A stretch of 64,000 bases of DNA. It comes from Gluconacetobacter tumulicola. GTDB taxonomy: Bacteria; Pseudomonadota; Alphaproteobacteria; Acetobacterales; Acetobacteraceae. Shown piece by piece: positions 26,952 to 35,999 of the stretch. Below the pieces are notes generated by a model. That model ran no database searches, was not told the origin of the DNA, and was given only the letters and a program-made list of their open reading frames with translations. The stretch spans positions 48,970 through 112,969 of the forward strand of contig NZ_JABEQL010000013.1 in the NCBI RefSeq assembly GCF_014174215.1, given 5' to 3'. Numbering within the stretch: the stretch's first letter is position 1; each line of letters opens with the position of its first letter. Position numbers and translations under genes: made by a program.

Positions 26952-28097
26952 ATGACGGTGACACTCAGTCCTTCCTCCCGCCATCGCCAGGCCGAGGAGC
27001 CCGTCCTGATCCCGCGCGCGGATGTTCGGGAGCGTGCGGCACGCCAGCCCGAGCCGCCCGAACGGCCCGACGGGCGCGAGGGCCTGCGCCCCGAGCTGGT
27101 CGGCCGCCCGGATGGCTATCGCCCGCTGAAGCAGAGCGGCGCGCCGATGATCCGGCCGGATACGGTGGCCGAACCGGGGGTGGCCACCGTTCTGGCGGTG
27201 TCTGCCGCGCTGCATCTGGTGTTGCTGGCGATCATTCTGCAGGCGGCGCGCCACCATGCCGGGGGATCGGCCGCGCCCGAATCGCAGTCGGTCGAGATGA
27301 TGTTCACCCCGCCGGCCTCCAGCGGGTTGCAGGGGCGCAATTCGCCCGACCAGGCGGGAGGCAGCGGATCGCAGGCCAAGCCCACGCCGACCACGCCGCA
27401 GCCGGACCAGCCGCAGCCCAGCGATTCCTCGCCCTCGCCCAGCGTGCCGTCGCCGCAGACGCCGGCCGCCCCGCCGCTACCGCGTACGCCCTCCGACCAG
27501 ACGCTGCCCGACCAGCCCTCGACCACGCCGCCCAACCCGGCGATGCAGAGCCCCGGTCAGGCCGCGCACCCCACGGCGCATCCCACGCCGCGCCACACGC
27601 AGACGGCCCGGCAGCGCACGCCCAGCCATGCGCCCTCGCCGTTCGATCATCCGATGGATCTGTCCTTCGCGCCGTCGCCGGGGCCGGTGCGCCAGCGGCG
27701 CGGGCGGGCGGGCGGTTCCGGCGGGCCGATCGACCTGTCGGTGGGGCCGGTGGTGCGCAACGGGCAGCTCAACGCCCCCTATTCGAGCCAGACGCAGGTG
27801 CGGGGCGTCAGCGAGGATTATGGCGAGGAGATCGATCGCTGGATCCGCAGCCACATGTATTATCCCGAGGAGGCCGCCCGTGCGGGCGACGACGGGGCCT
27901 CGACCGTGCATGTGGTGCTGGACCGCAGCGGGCGCGTGCGCGGGGTGCGCCTGACCGGCCAGTCGGGCTCGTACTATCTGGATGCCGCGACCACCGGCAT
28001 GTTCCATGGAGCCGAGCTGCCCCCGGTGCCGCCGGACATGGCGGGCGACCATTTCGATATCGACGTGACGATCAACTATATCCTGATCCGGCGCTGA
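26952..28097 (+). CDS. TonB-family energy-transducing protein
   Basis: The 381-residue protein has a charged N-terminal cytoplasmic region of about 75 residues, one membrane helix at about 77-98 (ATVLAVSAALHLVLLAIILQ), a long periplasmic Pro/Ser/Gln-rich stretch (about 115-255), and a TonB-like C-terminal domain with YYPEEAARAGDDGASTVHVV and DRSGRVRGVRLTGQSGSYYL. Such proteins couple the ExbBD motor to outer-membrane receptors such as the one at 41.6 kb. No exbBD is adjacent. The upstream gap (26770-26951) contains an ACCGCC/GGCGGT and an ATGATAC/GTATCAT dyad of unknown role. Confidence 0.82.
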   Translation: MTVTLSPSSRHRQAEEPVLIPRADVRERAARQPEPPERPDGREGLRPELVGRPDGYRPLKQSGAPMIRPDTVAEPGVATVLAVSAALHLVLLAIILQAARHHAGGSAAPESQSVEMMFTPPASSGLQGRNSPDQAGGSGSQAKPTPTTPQPDQPQPSDSSPSPSVPSPQTPAAPPLPRTPSDQTLPDQPSTTPPNPAMQSPGQAAHPTAHPTPRHTQTARQRTPSHAPSPFDHPMDLSFAPSPGPVRQRRGRAGGSGGPIDLSVGPVVRNGQLNAPYSSQTQVRGVSEDYGEEIDRWIRSHMYYPEEAARAGDDGASTVHVVLDRSGRVRGVRLTGQSGSYYLDAATTGMFHGAELPPVPPDMAGDHFDIDVTINYILIRR

Positions 28098-28148
28098 TCC
28101 CTTGGGCAGGGAGCGCCGGTCGGGGCGCTTGCAGCGGGAGAATGGCGC

Positions 28149-29606
28149 ATGAGTGACGATTTCGCCGCGATCCGCGATCGCGTGGGCACGGATTTCGAAG
28201 CGTTCGACGATGCCGAGGCGGCGGTGCGGCGCATTGCCGAACTCTATGAATCGGCCGTGCAGGAGTTGCGCGCGGCCTTCGGCCGGCGGCAGCCGGCCGG
28301 GCCGGTGGTGCCGACCTATCCGTACCTGGGCTTTGCCGTCAGACGCGCGCCGCTGGCCGAGGATACGCGCCCGCCCTTCGACGTGGTGCTGGAGCCGGGG
28401 TTCTACGGCACCACGCTGACGCGCCCGGAACTGTTCCGCGATTACTGGCGCGAGCAGATCGGCATCCTGCTGCACCATTACCGCCAGCCGGTGCTGGTGG
28501 GGCGGTCGCGCCGGCCGATCCCGCTGCCCTATGTGATGGAAGAGGCGGTGACCGCCATCACCGAGGACGATCTGCGCCTGTTGCAGCGCCATTACGCCCT
28601 GCCCGACCTGCACGCCACCGACGACAGCATTGCCAATTGCGCGCTGATCCCGCGCCCGGACGAGCCCCGGCCGCTGTCGCTGTTCACTGCCGAGCGCACC
28701 GATTATTCGCTGGCGCGGCTGCATCATTATACCGGCACCGCGCCGCGCCATGTGCAGCGGTTCATCCTGCTGACCAACTACCAGCGCTATGTGGACGCAT
28801 TCCGCGATTACGGGCGTGCGCAGGTGGATGCGGGGGGCGAGTATGACCGCTTCGTGGAGCCTGGCGACCAGGTACATCGGCGCGGCGATGCGGCCCGGCC
28901 GCCGATGGCCGGATCGCTGCCGCAGATGCCGGCCTATCATCTGTGCCGGCCGGATGGGGACGGGATCACGCTGGTCAATATCGGTGTCGGCCCGGCCAAC
29001 GCGAAGACCATTACCGACCATCTGGCGGTGTTGCGGCCGCATTGCTGGCTGATGGTGGGCCATTGCGCCGGGCTGCGGCGGACGCAGCGGCTGGGCGATT
29101 ATGTGCTGGCGCATGGCTATGTGCGCGACGACCATGTGCTGGACGACGACCTGCCGCCCTGGGTGCCGGTGCCGCCGATCGCCGAGGTGCAGGTGGCGTT
29201 GCAGGATGTGACGGCGCGCGTGACCGGGCTGCATGACTCCGAACTGAAGACGCGGCTGCGCACCGGCACGGTGATGACGACCGACAACCGGAACTGGGAA
29301 TTGCGGCTTCGCGCCCTGTTCACGCAGATCAACATGTCGCGATCCATCGCGGTCGACATGGAGTCCGCCACCATCGCCGCCAACGGGTTCCGCTTCCGCG
29401 TGCCGTACGGCACCTTGCTGTGCGTGTCGGACAAACCGCTGCATGGCGAACTGAAACTGCGCGGCATGGCCAATGCCTTCTATCGCGAGCGCGTCAGCCA
29501 GCATCTGACGGTGGGGATCGAGACCATGCGCCAGTTGCGCGCGCAGGGGGTGGACCGGCTGCATTCGCGCAAGCTACGCGGGTTCGACGAGCCCCCGTTC
29601 CGCTGA
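28149..29606 (+). CDS. amn: AMP nucleosidase
   Basis: The 485-residue protein matches AMP nucleosidase, which cleaves AMP to adenine and ribose-5-phosphate. The N-terminal regulatory domain includes PTYPYLGFAVRRAPL and FYGTTLTRPELFRDYWREQI. The C-terminal phosphorylase-like domain contains LVNIGVGPANAKTITDHLAV, WLMVGHCAGLRRTQRLGDYV and IAVDMESATIAANGFRFRVP, the last with the catalytic acid. ATG 28149 has GGGAG eight bases upstream. It is followed closely by the thioesterase gene. Confidence 0.95.
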   Translation: MSDDFAAIRDRVGTDFEAFDDAEAAVRRIAELYESAVQELRAAFGRRQPAGPVVPTYPYLGFAVRRAPLAEDTRPPFDVVLEPGFYGTTLTRPELFRDYWREQIGILLHHYRQPVLVGRSRRPIPLPYVMEEAVTAITEDDLRLLQRHYALPDLHATDDSIANCALIPRPDEPRPLSLFTAERTDYSLARLHHYTGTAPRHVQRFILLTNYQRYVDAFRDYGRAQVDAGGEYDRFVEPGDQVHRRGDAARPPMAGSLPQMPAYHLCRPDGDGITLVNIGVGPANAKTITDHLAVLRPHCWLMVGHCAGLRRTQRLGDYVLAHGYVRDDHVLDDDLPPWVPVPPIAEVQVALQDVTARVTGLHDSELKTRLRTGTVMTTDNRNWELRLRALFTQINMSRSIAVDMESATIAANGFRFRVPYGTLLCVSDKPLHGELKLRGMANAFYRERVSQHLTVGIETMRQLRAQGVDRLHSRKLRGFDEPPFR

Positions 29607-29641
29607 GCGCATCGCTGCGGGCCGAGCAAGGAGAAGAGTGC

Positions 29642-30058
29642 GTGACCGATCCAGACCAGCCATCCGCCGTCCCCGTGCCGCCATCCGGCCAGCCGACCAT
29701 CCGCGTGGTGGCGATGCCGGCCGATGCCAATGCGGCGGGCGATATTTTCGGCGGCTGGCTGATGTCGCAGATGGATCTGGCGGCCGGCACGGCGGCGGCC
29801 CTGCGTGCCAGGGGGCGTTGCGTGACGGTGGCGATCGACAAGGTGATTTTGCACCAGCCGGTGCTGATCGGTGACGAAGTGAGCCTGTATACCGACATTA
29901 TCCGCACCGGCCGGACCTCGATGTCGATCCATGTGCAGACCTGGCGCCGGGCGCGCCATTCGCACGAGACGGTGAAGGTGACGGAGGGCGTGTTCACCTT
30001 CGTCGCCATCGACGACGAGCGCCGGCCGCGCCCGCTGCCGCCGGAGATGCCGCGCTGA
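29642..30058 (+). CDS. YciA-type acyl-CoA thioesterase
   Basis: The 138-residue hotdog-fold protein has AMPADANAAGDIFGGWLMSQ with the catalytic Asp and the GGW turn, then KVILHQPVLIGDEVSLYTDI. YciA hydrolyses short- and medium-chain acyl-CoAs. The start is GTG 29642 with AAGGAG eight bases upstream. It is 35 bp after amn on the same strand and probably cotranscribed. Confidence 0.92.
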   Translation: MTDPDQPSAVPVPPSGQPTIRVVAMPADANAAGDIFGGWLMSQMDLAAGTAAALRARGRCVTVAIDKVILHQPVLIGDEVSLYTDIIRTGRTSMSIHVQTWRRARHSHETVKVTEGVFTFVAIDDERRPRPLPPEMPR

Positions 30059-30389
30059 GGACGGGCATGTGATGGAAAGATCGGCATCCTCGCGTTCGGG
30101 CCCTCGGTGCCATTGCAGACGCAGTCGGCGGGGGGATGCGTTACTGCAATCAGTTGGGCGGGCGGCCGGGACAAGTCCGGGGACGATCGGCTTCACTGAC
30201 GCCGAGACGGGCCATCTTCGGACGGCAGCTACGCCGCCATCCTGCGGAATCCGGCTTCGTGGCGGGTCCCGTCTTCCATTAGCAATCTCCTCCCTATGCG
30301 GGAGAGTCTCTCCCACCCAAAGCGTATCATTCTTGACCGTCTCGCAGGCTTGCGTGATGCCGGGTTCCTCCTACTCGACAGCCGCATTA
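30059..30389. other. Gene-poor stretch downstream of the YciA gene
   Basis: No convincing gene is visible in these 331 bases. Long frames on both strands are shadows with no start site or family features. The only recognisable content is the 34-bp duplicated fragment of the repeat-protein gene at 30330-30363, listed separately. Confidence 0.6.
30330..30363 (-). pseudogene. Duplicated fragment of the DUF4214 repeat protein (displaced tip junction)
   Basis: Thirty of 34 bases match 31426-31459 within the large repeat-protein gene, same strand. Translated, it reads GITQACETVKN, against GITQAYETVKN in the parent. Downstream of it the sequence is unrelated to the parent and open but not clearly coding. 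This is what remains when a polymorphic-toxin gene acquires a new C-terminal cassette and pushes the old one aside. Confidence 0.6.
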
Positions 30390-30767
30390 TCAATCAGGAA
30401 TACAAAGTGTTGTTCCCTCGTTAAGAACAGCCCAGCCATTAAATTTAACAGCCATATAAGCAATGAATCTGTTATCGTTATCGCCATCATATTCCGGCAA
30501 TTGATCCAACGGAAAATCCGCGAAAATCCGATCAAAAACAGTGCCTGGCTCGTCACCGGAGAAGATAGCTTTCTGGTTTTCCAAATCGTATTCGATAATC
30601 CTGTTATGGAAAATAGCATATTCAAAAAACTCCTTTAGTTTTAAGAATTTTTCCCTTGTTTTCATTTGTTTTTCGTTATGAAGATTCAATATCCACCATA
30701 TCCCAAGCCCATTCTGGGTATTTATTCTCAACATAAATTCGTCAAAGTTTTCTTTATATTCCAACAC
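30390..30767 (-). CDS. Probable immunity protein for the upstream toxin-like gene
   Basis: The 125-residue acidic, AT-rich frame (VLEYKENFDEFMLRINTQNG at the start) begins at GTG 30767, 12 bp after the stop of the repeat-protein gene, with AGGA five bases upstream. It is rich in Phe, Asp, Glu and Asn and has no signal peptide or membrane helix. I do not recognise the family. Its position, size, acidity and low GC fit a cognate immunity protein that neutralises the C-terminal domain encoded just upstream. This is inferred from gene arrangement only. Confidence 0.6.
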   Translation of the reverse strand: MLEYKENFDEFMLRINTQNGLGIWWILNLHNEKQMKTREKFLKLKEFFEYAIFHNRIIEYDLENQKAIFSGDEPGTVFDRIFADFPLDQLPEYDGDNDNRFIAYMAVKFNGWAVLNEGTTLCIPD

Positions 30768-30779
30768 GACAATTCCTAT

Positions 30780-33075
30780 TCAAAATTCAAACTTAACTTT
30801 TTCAACACCATTGCTCAAAATAGGGGCGAACTGGATAGTCCAATCCTTTCCCGACGCGGAGACATTTCGCAGTGATACTACTCCTCTGGAAGTTCGGACT
30901 AAATACACGACACCGCCATTTCCAAATGATGCCGCCTTTGCGTTATCCAAACTTCCTGTATATCCAGTTAGCTTTCGAAAAAATGTCTCTACCGCTTCCT
31001 CATTTCCTCCGGAAAAGTTGAGATTCGCCTTCTGATATCTCGTGCTGGCTACCTGCGTGACTGTCGTGTTCGCATCGAGCTGCAAGGTAGCACCGGACGC
31101 TTTAGGATCAAAAGCTGCCAGTTCATCAAACGTTGCCGAGGCTTCCGCCGAAAGTCCTGAAACGGATGCCCCGGTCGCCGAATAAACTGTCGCGGTGTCG
31201 AGTTCCGTGTCCAAAGCCGTCGCCAGCAATTCCTCGCCACCCACGGCAAGGAGGTCTGCGGCGGCGACGGCCTCGCCAGCGGGCGTTACCATAACCGCCA
31301 TCGTCGCCGCCAGGCCGAGCCATTGATCCTGTGTCTTGGGCATCAGGCTGTCGAGAACATTTCCGGCCGACGAAAATGTGGCCTGAAAGCCATTTGCCGC
31401 TGCCTGAAGCTGATCCGACGTGTAGTTCTTGACCGTCTCATAAGCCTGCGTGATGCCGGTCAGCATCGTCTGTCCGGCATGCACCAGATCGTCGGAGACC
31501 TCGCCGAGCGTGCCGTTCAGGAAATTGGAAATCTGAGTGCCGGCTTCACCCGATTGGGCGATTTCCGATATGACGCCGTTCAGCGTGGTGCCGTTCGCCA
31601 GTTCATTCTGATACGTCTGCAAACCGCCACTGTCGGCCCCTCGGTTGAGAAGGAGATCATAGACGTTGCCGACCGCGCTGGCGGCTTCCTGCGAATGAGC
31701 GGTGTTATAGCGAAGCTGGTCCAGAGTCAGATTGGTGGCGAGGCCATCTTCGGCGGAGTTCATTCCCCCCGGATCGGCATTACGCCCCAGCACCTGGAGA
31801 TAGATGCTGTTGATATCGTTCTGCGCTTCCTGCGAATGGGCGGTGTTGCTTCGAAACTGCGCCAGGGTCATGCCGGTGGCCAGTCCGTTCTCGGTATCGC
31901 TCAACGCCTGGGCTTCAACGGGCCGGCCCAGAACCTGTTGGTAAATCGCATTGACGTCGTTCTGTGCTTCTTGCGAATAGGCGACAACGGTGCGGACCTG
32001 GGACAGCGTCATGATCGTGCCCAACCCGTTTTCGTACGTCGTCAGACCGCCCGGGTCGATGTCGCGACCCAGAACGTCGTGATAGACGTTTTGAAGAGCG
32101 GCCTGCGCACCCGACGAATGCGCCATGGCGTTCCGGACCTGATTGGGCGACTGGCCTTCGGAAAATTGCTGGTAGGCGGAGTTATAATCCGCCCTCGCTC
32201 GCGGAGCGGCCAAGCAGGTTCTGGGTGTCGTCCGCGATGTTCTGGTCGATATCCGACAGCTTGATCGGAACGTATGCGCCCGACGACGACTGATAGGTCG
32301 CAATCCCGTTTCCCGAATCGCTCGTCAGGTAGGCCACACCGTTGATGACGGTGACGGCGTGGCCATGAACGGTGATATGTTCCGTGCTCGCGCCGGATGC
32401 GGGCGGCGCAGGCGGCGTATAAGGCATTGTGCTGCCGGGGGTCGACAGGTCGCCGCCGCCATCTCCGGATGAAGGGGGAGAGCCTGTGACCGTTATGCCC
32501 TCGCCATTGTCGCTTCCATCCATTCCGCCGCCATCATCTCCCGCCGAAACAGAAAATCCACCTTCGTCGCTGTCGGACATGAATTCCATGGCGGTCATGG
32601 CCGGCCGAGCGGATAGCGTGGAGGATGGCGAAGACTGGGACTGGCTGCTGTCCTGTATGTCCGTCGTCTGACCTGAGGCGCCGGGCATGTCTGCCTGGCC
32701 TGTCGCAGCGCGCGAAGGGCGCATTTGAATTGCCGGCACCACTACGTGACCTTTTTGTTGGTCATGGCGAGCGGCAAGGGCGCTCAGAAACGCCGGCTGC
32801 CGGTGATACTCGTAAGAATGGTCTTCTGGAAAGACTGAACCGGCGCGACGGCCGATCGCCACGATAGCGGCGGGCGCATCGATTTTGTCCGGAAGCGCGT
32901 CTGCGGCCGGGATGCCGTCATACGCCCTGCCGCCGGTTGCGTCGCCAGCCGGATGGTCCGTCCGGGAATACGGATCGGAAATAGGCCGTTCCAGCTTCAA
33001 GGAACGGCGGATCGCTAGATTGGACATCGCGCACCAATGCAACGTTACGATGTAGTATGTAACAATACGTTGCAT
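30780..33075 (-). pseudogene. DUF4214-repeat polymorphic toxin candidate, split by one frameshift
   Basis: A first frame starts at ATG 33075 (AGGA seven bases upstream) and runs to a stop at 32182. A second frame, open from 32303, carries the protein on to 30780. Removing one T near 32185 joins SEGG to YNSAYQQF, restoring the repeat period and one product of about 765 residues. The N-terminal 270 residues are low-complexity, Ser/Gly/Asp-rich, without a clear signal peptide. Next come five DUF4214-like repeats of about 39 residues with the signature LGRxxxxxGG (VLGRDIDPGG, VLGRNADPGG). A hydrophobic Ala-rich stretch and a distinct C-terminal domain of about 90 residues follow (VETFFRKLTGYTGSLDNAKA onward). 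The C-terminal family is not recognised. Confidence 0.65.
33037..33075. promoter_or_regulatory. Inverted repeat at the start of the toxin-like gene
   Basis: CGTTGCAT (33068-33075) pairs with ATGCAACG (33037-33044), and inner bases TTAC/GTAA can extend the stem. The outer arm includes the ATG at 33075. It may be an operator, or an RNA hairpin that sequesters the start codon. Confidence 0.4.
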
Positions 33076-33243
33076 GCCCGTTTCCTGGTACGCAAGAGTC
33101 AAAATCGTGGTTTGTTGTGGTTTTTTCGAATGTTGAACAATGTGCTGCCGTTGATGGTGCGGAACGCGTCAGGTGTCGCTTATACGCGCGACGCGACCTG
33201 ACCCGATGTGGCGCCCGCTGCGGGTGCGCGCGGCAACGTCAGG

Positions 33244-34164
33244 TCAGTTCAGTTCGCTCTGGATCTGGCGGGCGACGCGGAAGATGGTTTCGCGCAGCCA
33301 GCGGTGGACCGGGTCGTTGTCGCGCCTGGGGTGCCAGGCCTGGAAGGCTTCGACGCGGGGGAGCGGGAACGGGTAGTCGAACAGGGCCAGCCCGCGTTCG
33401 GCCAGCGGCACGCGGTAGAGGGCCATGTCGGGCAGGGTCACGATGAGGTCCGTGTCGCGCATGCTGTCGATCATGGCCTTGTAATGCGGGACGACCAGGA
33501 CGATGCGGCGGGACAGGCCGTACTGGTCGCGCAGGATGCGGTCGATCGGGCCGTGGGCGCGGCCGCGGCGCGAGACGCTGATATGGTCGTAACGGGTCAG
33601 GGCTTCGGGCGTGATGCCTTCGGCGAAGATCGGGTGGTCCTTTCGCACCAGCGCCTTCATGATGTTGTAGAAAATGGTCTGGCGGCGGATTTCCGGCTTC
33701 AGCATGTCGGTCGCGCCGATATAGAGGTCGATCGCGTCCTCGCGCAGGGCCTGATTGGCGGCGTCGTCGACTTCGGGCGCGAAGACCAGTTCGCAGTTCG
33801 GGCAATTGTGCCGCAGCGCCCGCAGCAGCGGCAGCGCCAGCGGGGCGATGACGACATCGTTGGCGCGGATGGTGAATTTGGGCGCCATGTTGCGCAGGTC
33901 GGCCAGGACCTGGGTTTCGATCAGCCCGTCGGCGGCGCGTACCACCGCCTGCACCCGGTCGCGGATGCCCAGCGCGAAGGCCGAGGCGATGAGGTGCCGG
34001 CCCGAGGGCACCAGGATCGGGTCGCCGAAGACGCCGCGCAATTTGGCCAGGTGGCGGCTCATCGCCGGTTCGCTGACATGCATGCGCCGCGCGGCGATGG
34101 AGACGCTCTGCTCTTCAATCAGCACCTGAAGGAAGCGCAACAGGTCGAGATCGTATCCACGCAT
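33244..34164 (-). CDS. LysR-family regulator of the divergent efflux genes
   Basis: The 306-residue protein starts MRGYDLDLLRFLQVLIEEQS, with the helix-turn-helix at about 21-42 (VSIAARRMHVSEPAMSRHLA). The effector domain has DDAANQALREDAIDLYIGAT and KDHPIFAEGITPEALTRYDH, like the NodD/LinR/PcpR branch. It is divergent from a MFS-HlyD-NodT efflux set and probably controls it. Inverted repeats GACCTGAC/GTCAGGTC (33195-33202, 33238-33245) lie at its 3' end and may form a terminator stem, although no T run follows. Confidence 0.92.
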   Translation of the reverse strand: MRGYDLDLLRFLQVLIEEQSVSIAARRMHVSEPAMSRHLAKLRGVFGDPILVPSGRHLIASAFALGIRDRVQAVVRAADGLIETQVLADLRNMAPKFTIRANDVVIAPLALPLLRALRHNCPNCELVFAPEVDDAANQALREDAIDLYIGATDMLKPEIRRQTIFYNIMKALVRKDHPIFAEGITPEALTRYDHISVSRRGRAHGPIDRILRDQYGLSRRIVLVVPHYKAMIDSMRDTDLIVTLPDMALYRVPLAERGLALFDYPFPLPRVEAFQAWHPRRDNDPVHRWLRETIFRVARQIQSELN

Positions 34165-34209
34165 CCGGGCAGCCTATCTTTTCGCGCAGGGGAAAGGCCA
34201 GCGGAAACG

Positions 34210-34226
34210 CTTCCGGAAAGTGGAAG
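34210..34226. promoter_or_regulatory. LysR box candidate between the regulator and the efflux genes
   Basis: CTTCC-GGAAAGT-GGAAG contains TCCGGAAAGTGGA, a T-N11-A motif with dyad symmetry. It lies 46 bp from the LysR start and 57 bp from the MFS start. Confidence 0.45.
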
Positions 34227-34282
34227 CCTGACATAATCGGAATGGAGGTTTTCGGCGTTTCGATTTCGATGATCATCCGGCC

Positions 34283-35980
34283 ATGATTTCCGACCCCCAT
34301 GATATGCGCGGCGGCGCGGCGGCCCCGGATGGGCTGACCATACCGGCCCCTCTGCCGACGGCGGCTGCCCCGGCGGCGCCGGTGATCCATGCCGCGCCGC
34401 CGGTGCCGTCGTACATTCCGCCCTTCGGGCTGCGCACGATCATCGGCTGCCTGGGCATGCTGCTGGCGGTGCATGTGGCGGGGTTCAACGAGCATGTGAC
34501 GGAAATCGGCCTGTCCGACATTCGTGGTGCCATGCATATCGGCCACGATGAGGGCACCTGGTTCACTACCATCTACGAGGCGTTCAACATCGCGTCCATG
34601 GCGTTCACGCCGTGGTTCTACATGACGTTTTCGATCTATCGTTTTTCGATCTTCGTCACCGCGACGATGGCGCTGCTGGCCATTCCAGCGCCCTTCATGC
34701 CCGACATCACGTCGCTTTGCGTGCTGCGGGCGTTCCAGGGGTTGATGGCGGGGTGCCTGCCGCCGGTGCTGATGACGGTGATGCTGAAATATCTGCCGGC
34801 GGAAATTCGGGTTTTCGGCATTGGCGGCTATGCCATGAGTGCCACGTTCGGCCCCAATCTGGGCCTGCCGCTGGAAGCGTTCTGGTTCGAGCATGTCGGC
34901 TGGCACTGGCTTTATTGGGAGATCATTCCCCTGGCCGCGCTGTCGGTGGCGATGCTGGCCTATGGGTTGCCGCGCGACCCGATGCATCTGGAGCGGTTCG
35001 AGAAATTCAACTGGTTCGGGCTGCTGGTGGGGCTGCCCGCCATCTGTTCGCTGGTGATCGTGCTGTATCAGGGCGACCGGCTGGACTGGTTCCGCTCGCC
35101 CGTCATCACGCATCTGGCGTTGTGGGGCGGGGCCGCGTTCGTCGTGTTCCTGATCAACGAATCGTTTCATCCCAGCCCGTATTTCAAGATTCATTACTGG
35201 CTGTCGCGCAATATCCAGGCTTCGCTGCTGTCGCTGGTGGGGATTCTGGCGATCTGCGGGCTGATGGCCGAATTGCCGGCGCTGTATCTGGAGGAGGTGC
35301 GGGGCTACCGGCCGATCCAGACCGCACCGGTCTCGCTGGTGGTGGCGCTGCCGCAACTGATCATGCTTCCGCTGATTGCGGCCATCTGCAACAGCCGTCG
35401 TGTCGATTGCCGCTATGTGCTGGCCGGCGGCATGCTGTGCCTGGCGGCGGCTGCGTGGTGCGGCACCTGGCTGACGCCCGACTGGGTGCGGGACAATTTC
35501 TATCTCATCCAGATCCTGCAGGTGTTCGGCCAGCCGATGACGGTGATTCCGACCCTGATGCTGGCGACGCTGGCGCTGGGGCCGGCCGACGGGCCGTTCA
35601 TCTCGGGCATGGTCAACATGCTCAAGGGGCTGGCCAATGCCGTGGCCTTCGCGCTGTTCGCCGCGCTGACGCGGCGGCGGGAACAGTATCATTCCACCAT
35701 GCTGCTCGACCATCACGGCACGCACGGGCTGGCGTTGCAGGGGCTGGGCGACCCGATCGGCCAGCAGCTTGCCGGGACCTCGCCCGATGCCGCGCATGTC
35801 GCGCGCAACGCGCTGGAGGTCTTTCACACCTACATACGCGAGCAGGCGCTCGTTCTGGGACTGGCGGACATCTATTTCATCCTGATCTGGGTCTGCCTGT
35901 TCTACGCCGTGCTGAACGTCGTCCTGCCCCGCCGCGTCTATCCGCCCCGCCCGCCGTCGGCGACGGCTCCTGCCCACTGA
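34283..35980 (+). CDS. MFS drug exporter, EmrB/QacA (DHA2) type
   Basis: The 565-residue protein has a Pro/Ala-rich cytoplasmic N-terminus of about 45 residues and about 14 hydrophobic helices. DIRGAMHIGHDEGTWFTTIY and VLRAFQGLMAGCLPPVLMTV correspond to the DHA2 conserved segments. It should export a toxic compound by proton antiport through the HlyD- and NodT-like partners encoded next. The start is ATG 34283, or 34307; neither has a strong ribosome-binding site. Confidence 0.88.
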   Translation: MISDPHDMRGGAAAPDGLTIPAPLPTAAAPAAPVIHAAPPVPSYIPPFGLRTIIGCLGMLLAVHVAGFNEHVTEIGLSDIRGAMHIGHDEGTWFTTIYEAFNIASMAFTPWFYMTFSIYRFSIFVTATMALLAIPAPFMPDITSLCVLRAFQGLMAGCLPPVLMTVMLKYLPAEIRVFGIGGYAMSATFGPNLGLPLEAFWFEHVGWHWLYWEIIPLAALSVAMLAYGLPRDPMHLERFEKFNWFGLLVGLPAICSLVIVLYQGDRLDWFRSPVITHLALWGGAAFVVFLINESFHPSPYFKIHYWLSRNIQASLLSLVGILAICGLMAELPALYLEEVRGYRPIQTAPVSLVVALPQLIMLPLIAAICNSRRVDCRYVLAGGMLCLAAAAWCGTWLTPDWVRDNFYLIQILQVFGQPMTVIPTLMLATLALGPADGPFISGMVNMLKGLANAVAFALFAALTRRREQYHSTMLLDHHGTHGLALQGLGDPIGQQLAGTSPDAAHVARNALEVFHTYIREQALVLGLADIYFILIWVCLFYAVLNVVLPRRVYPPRPPSATAPAH

Positions 35981-35999
35981 TTCCTGCGGACTCCATCGA

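Noticed and set aside
30069..30638. A 189-codon plus-strand frame opposite the immunity gene
   Set aside because: Composition is that of an antisense shadow, it has no ribosome-binding site, and it crosses the duplicated fragment and an AT-rich gene on the other strand.
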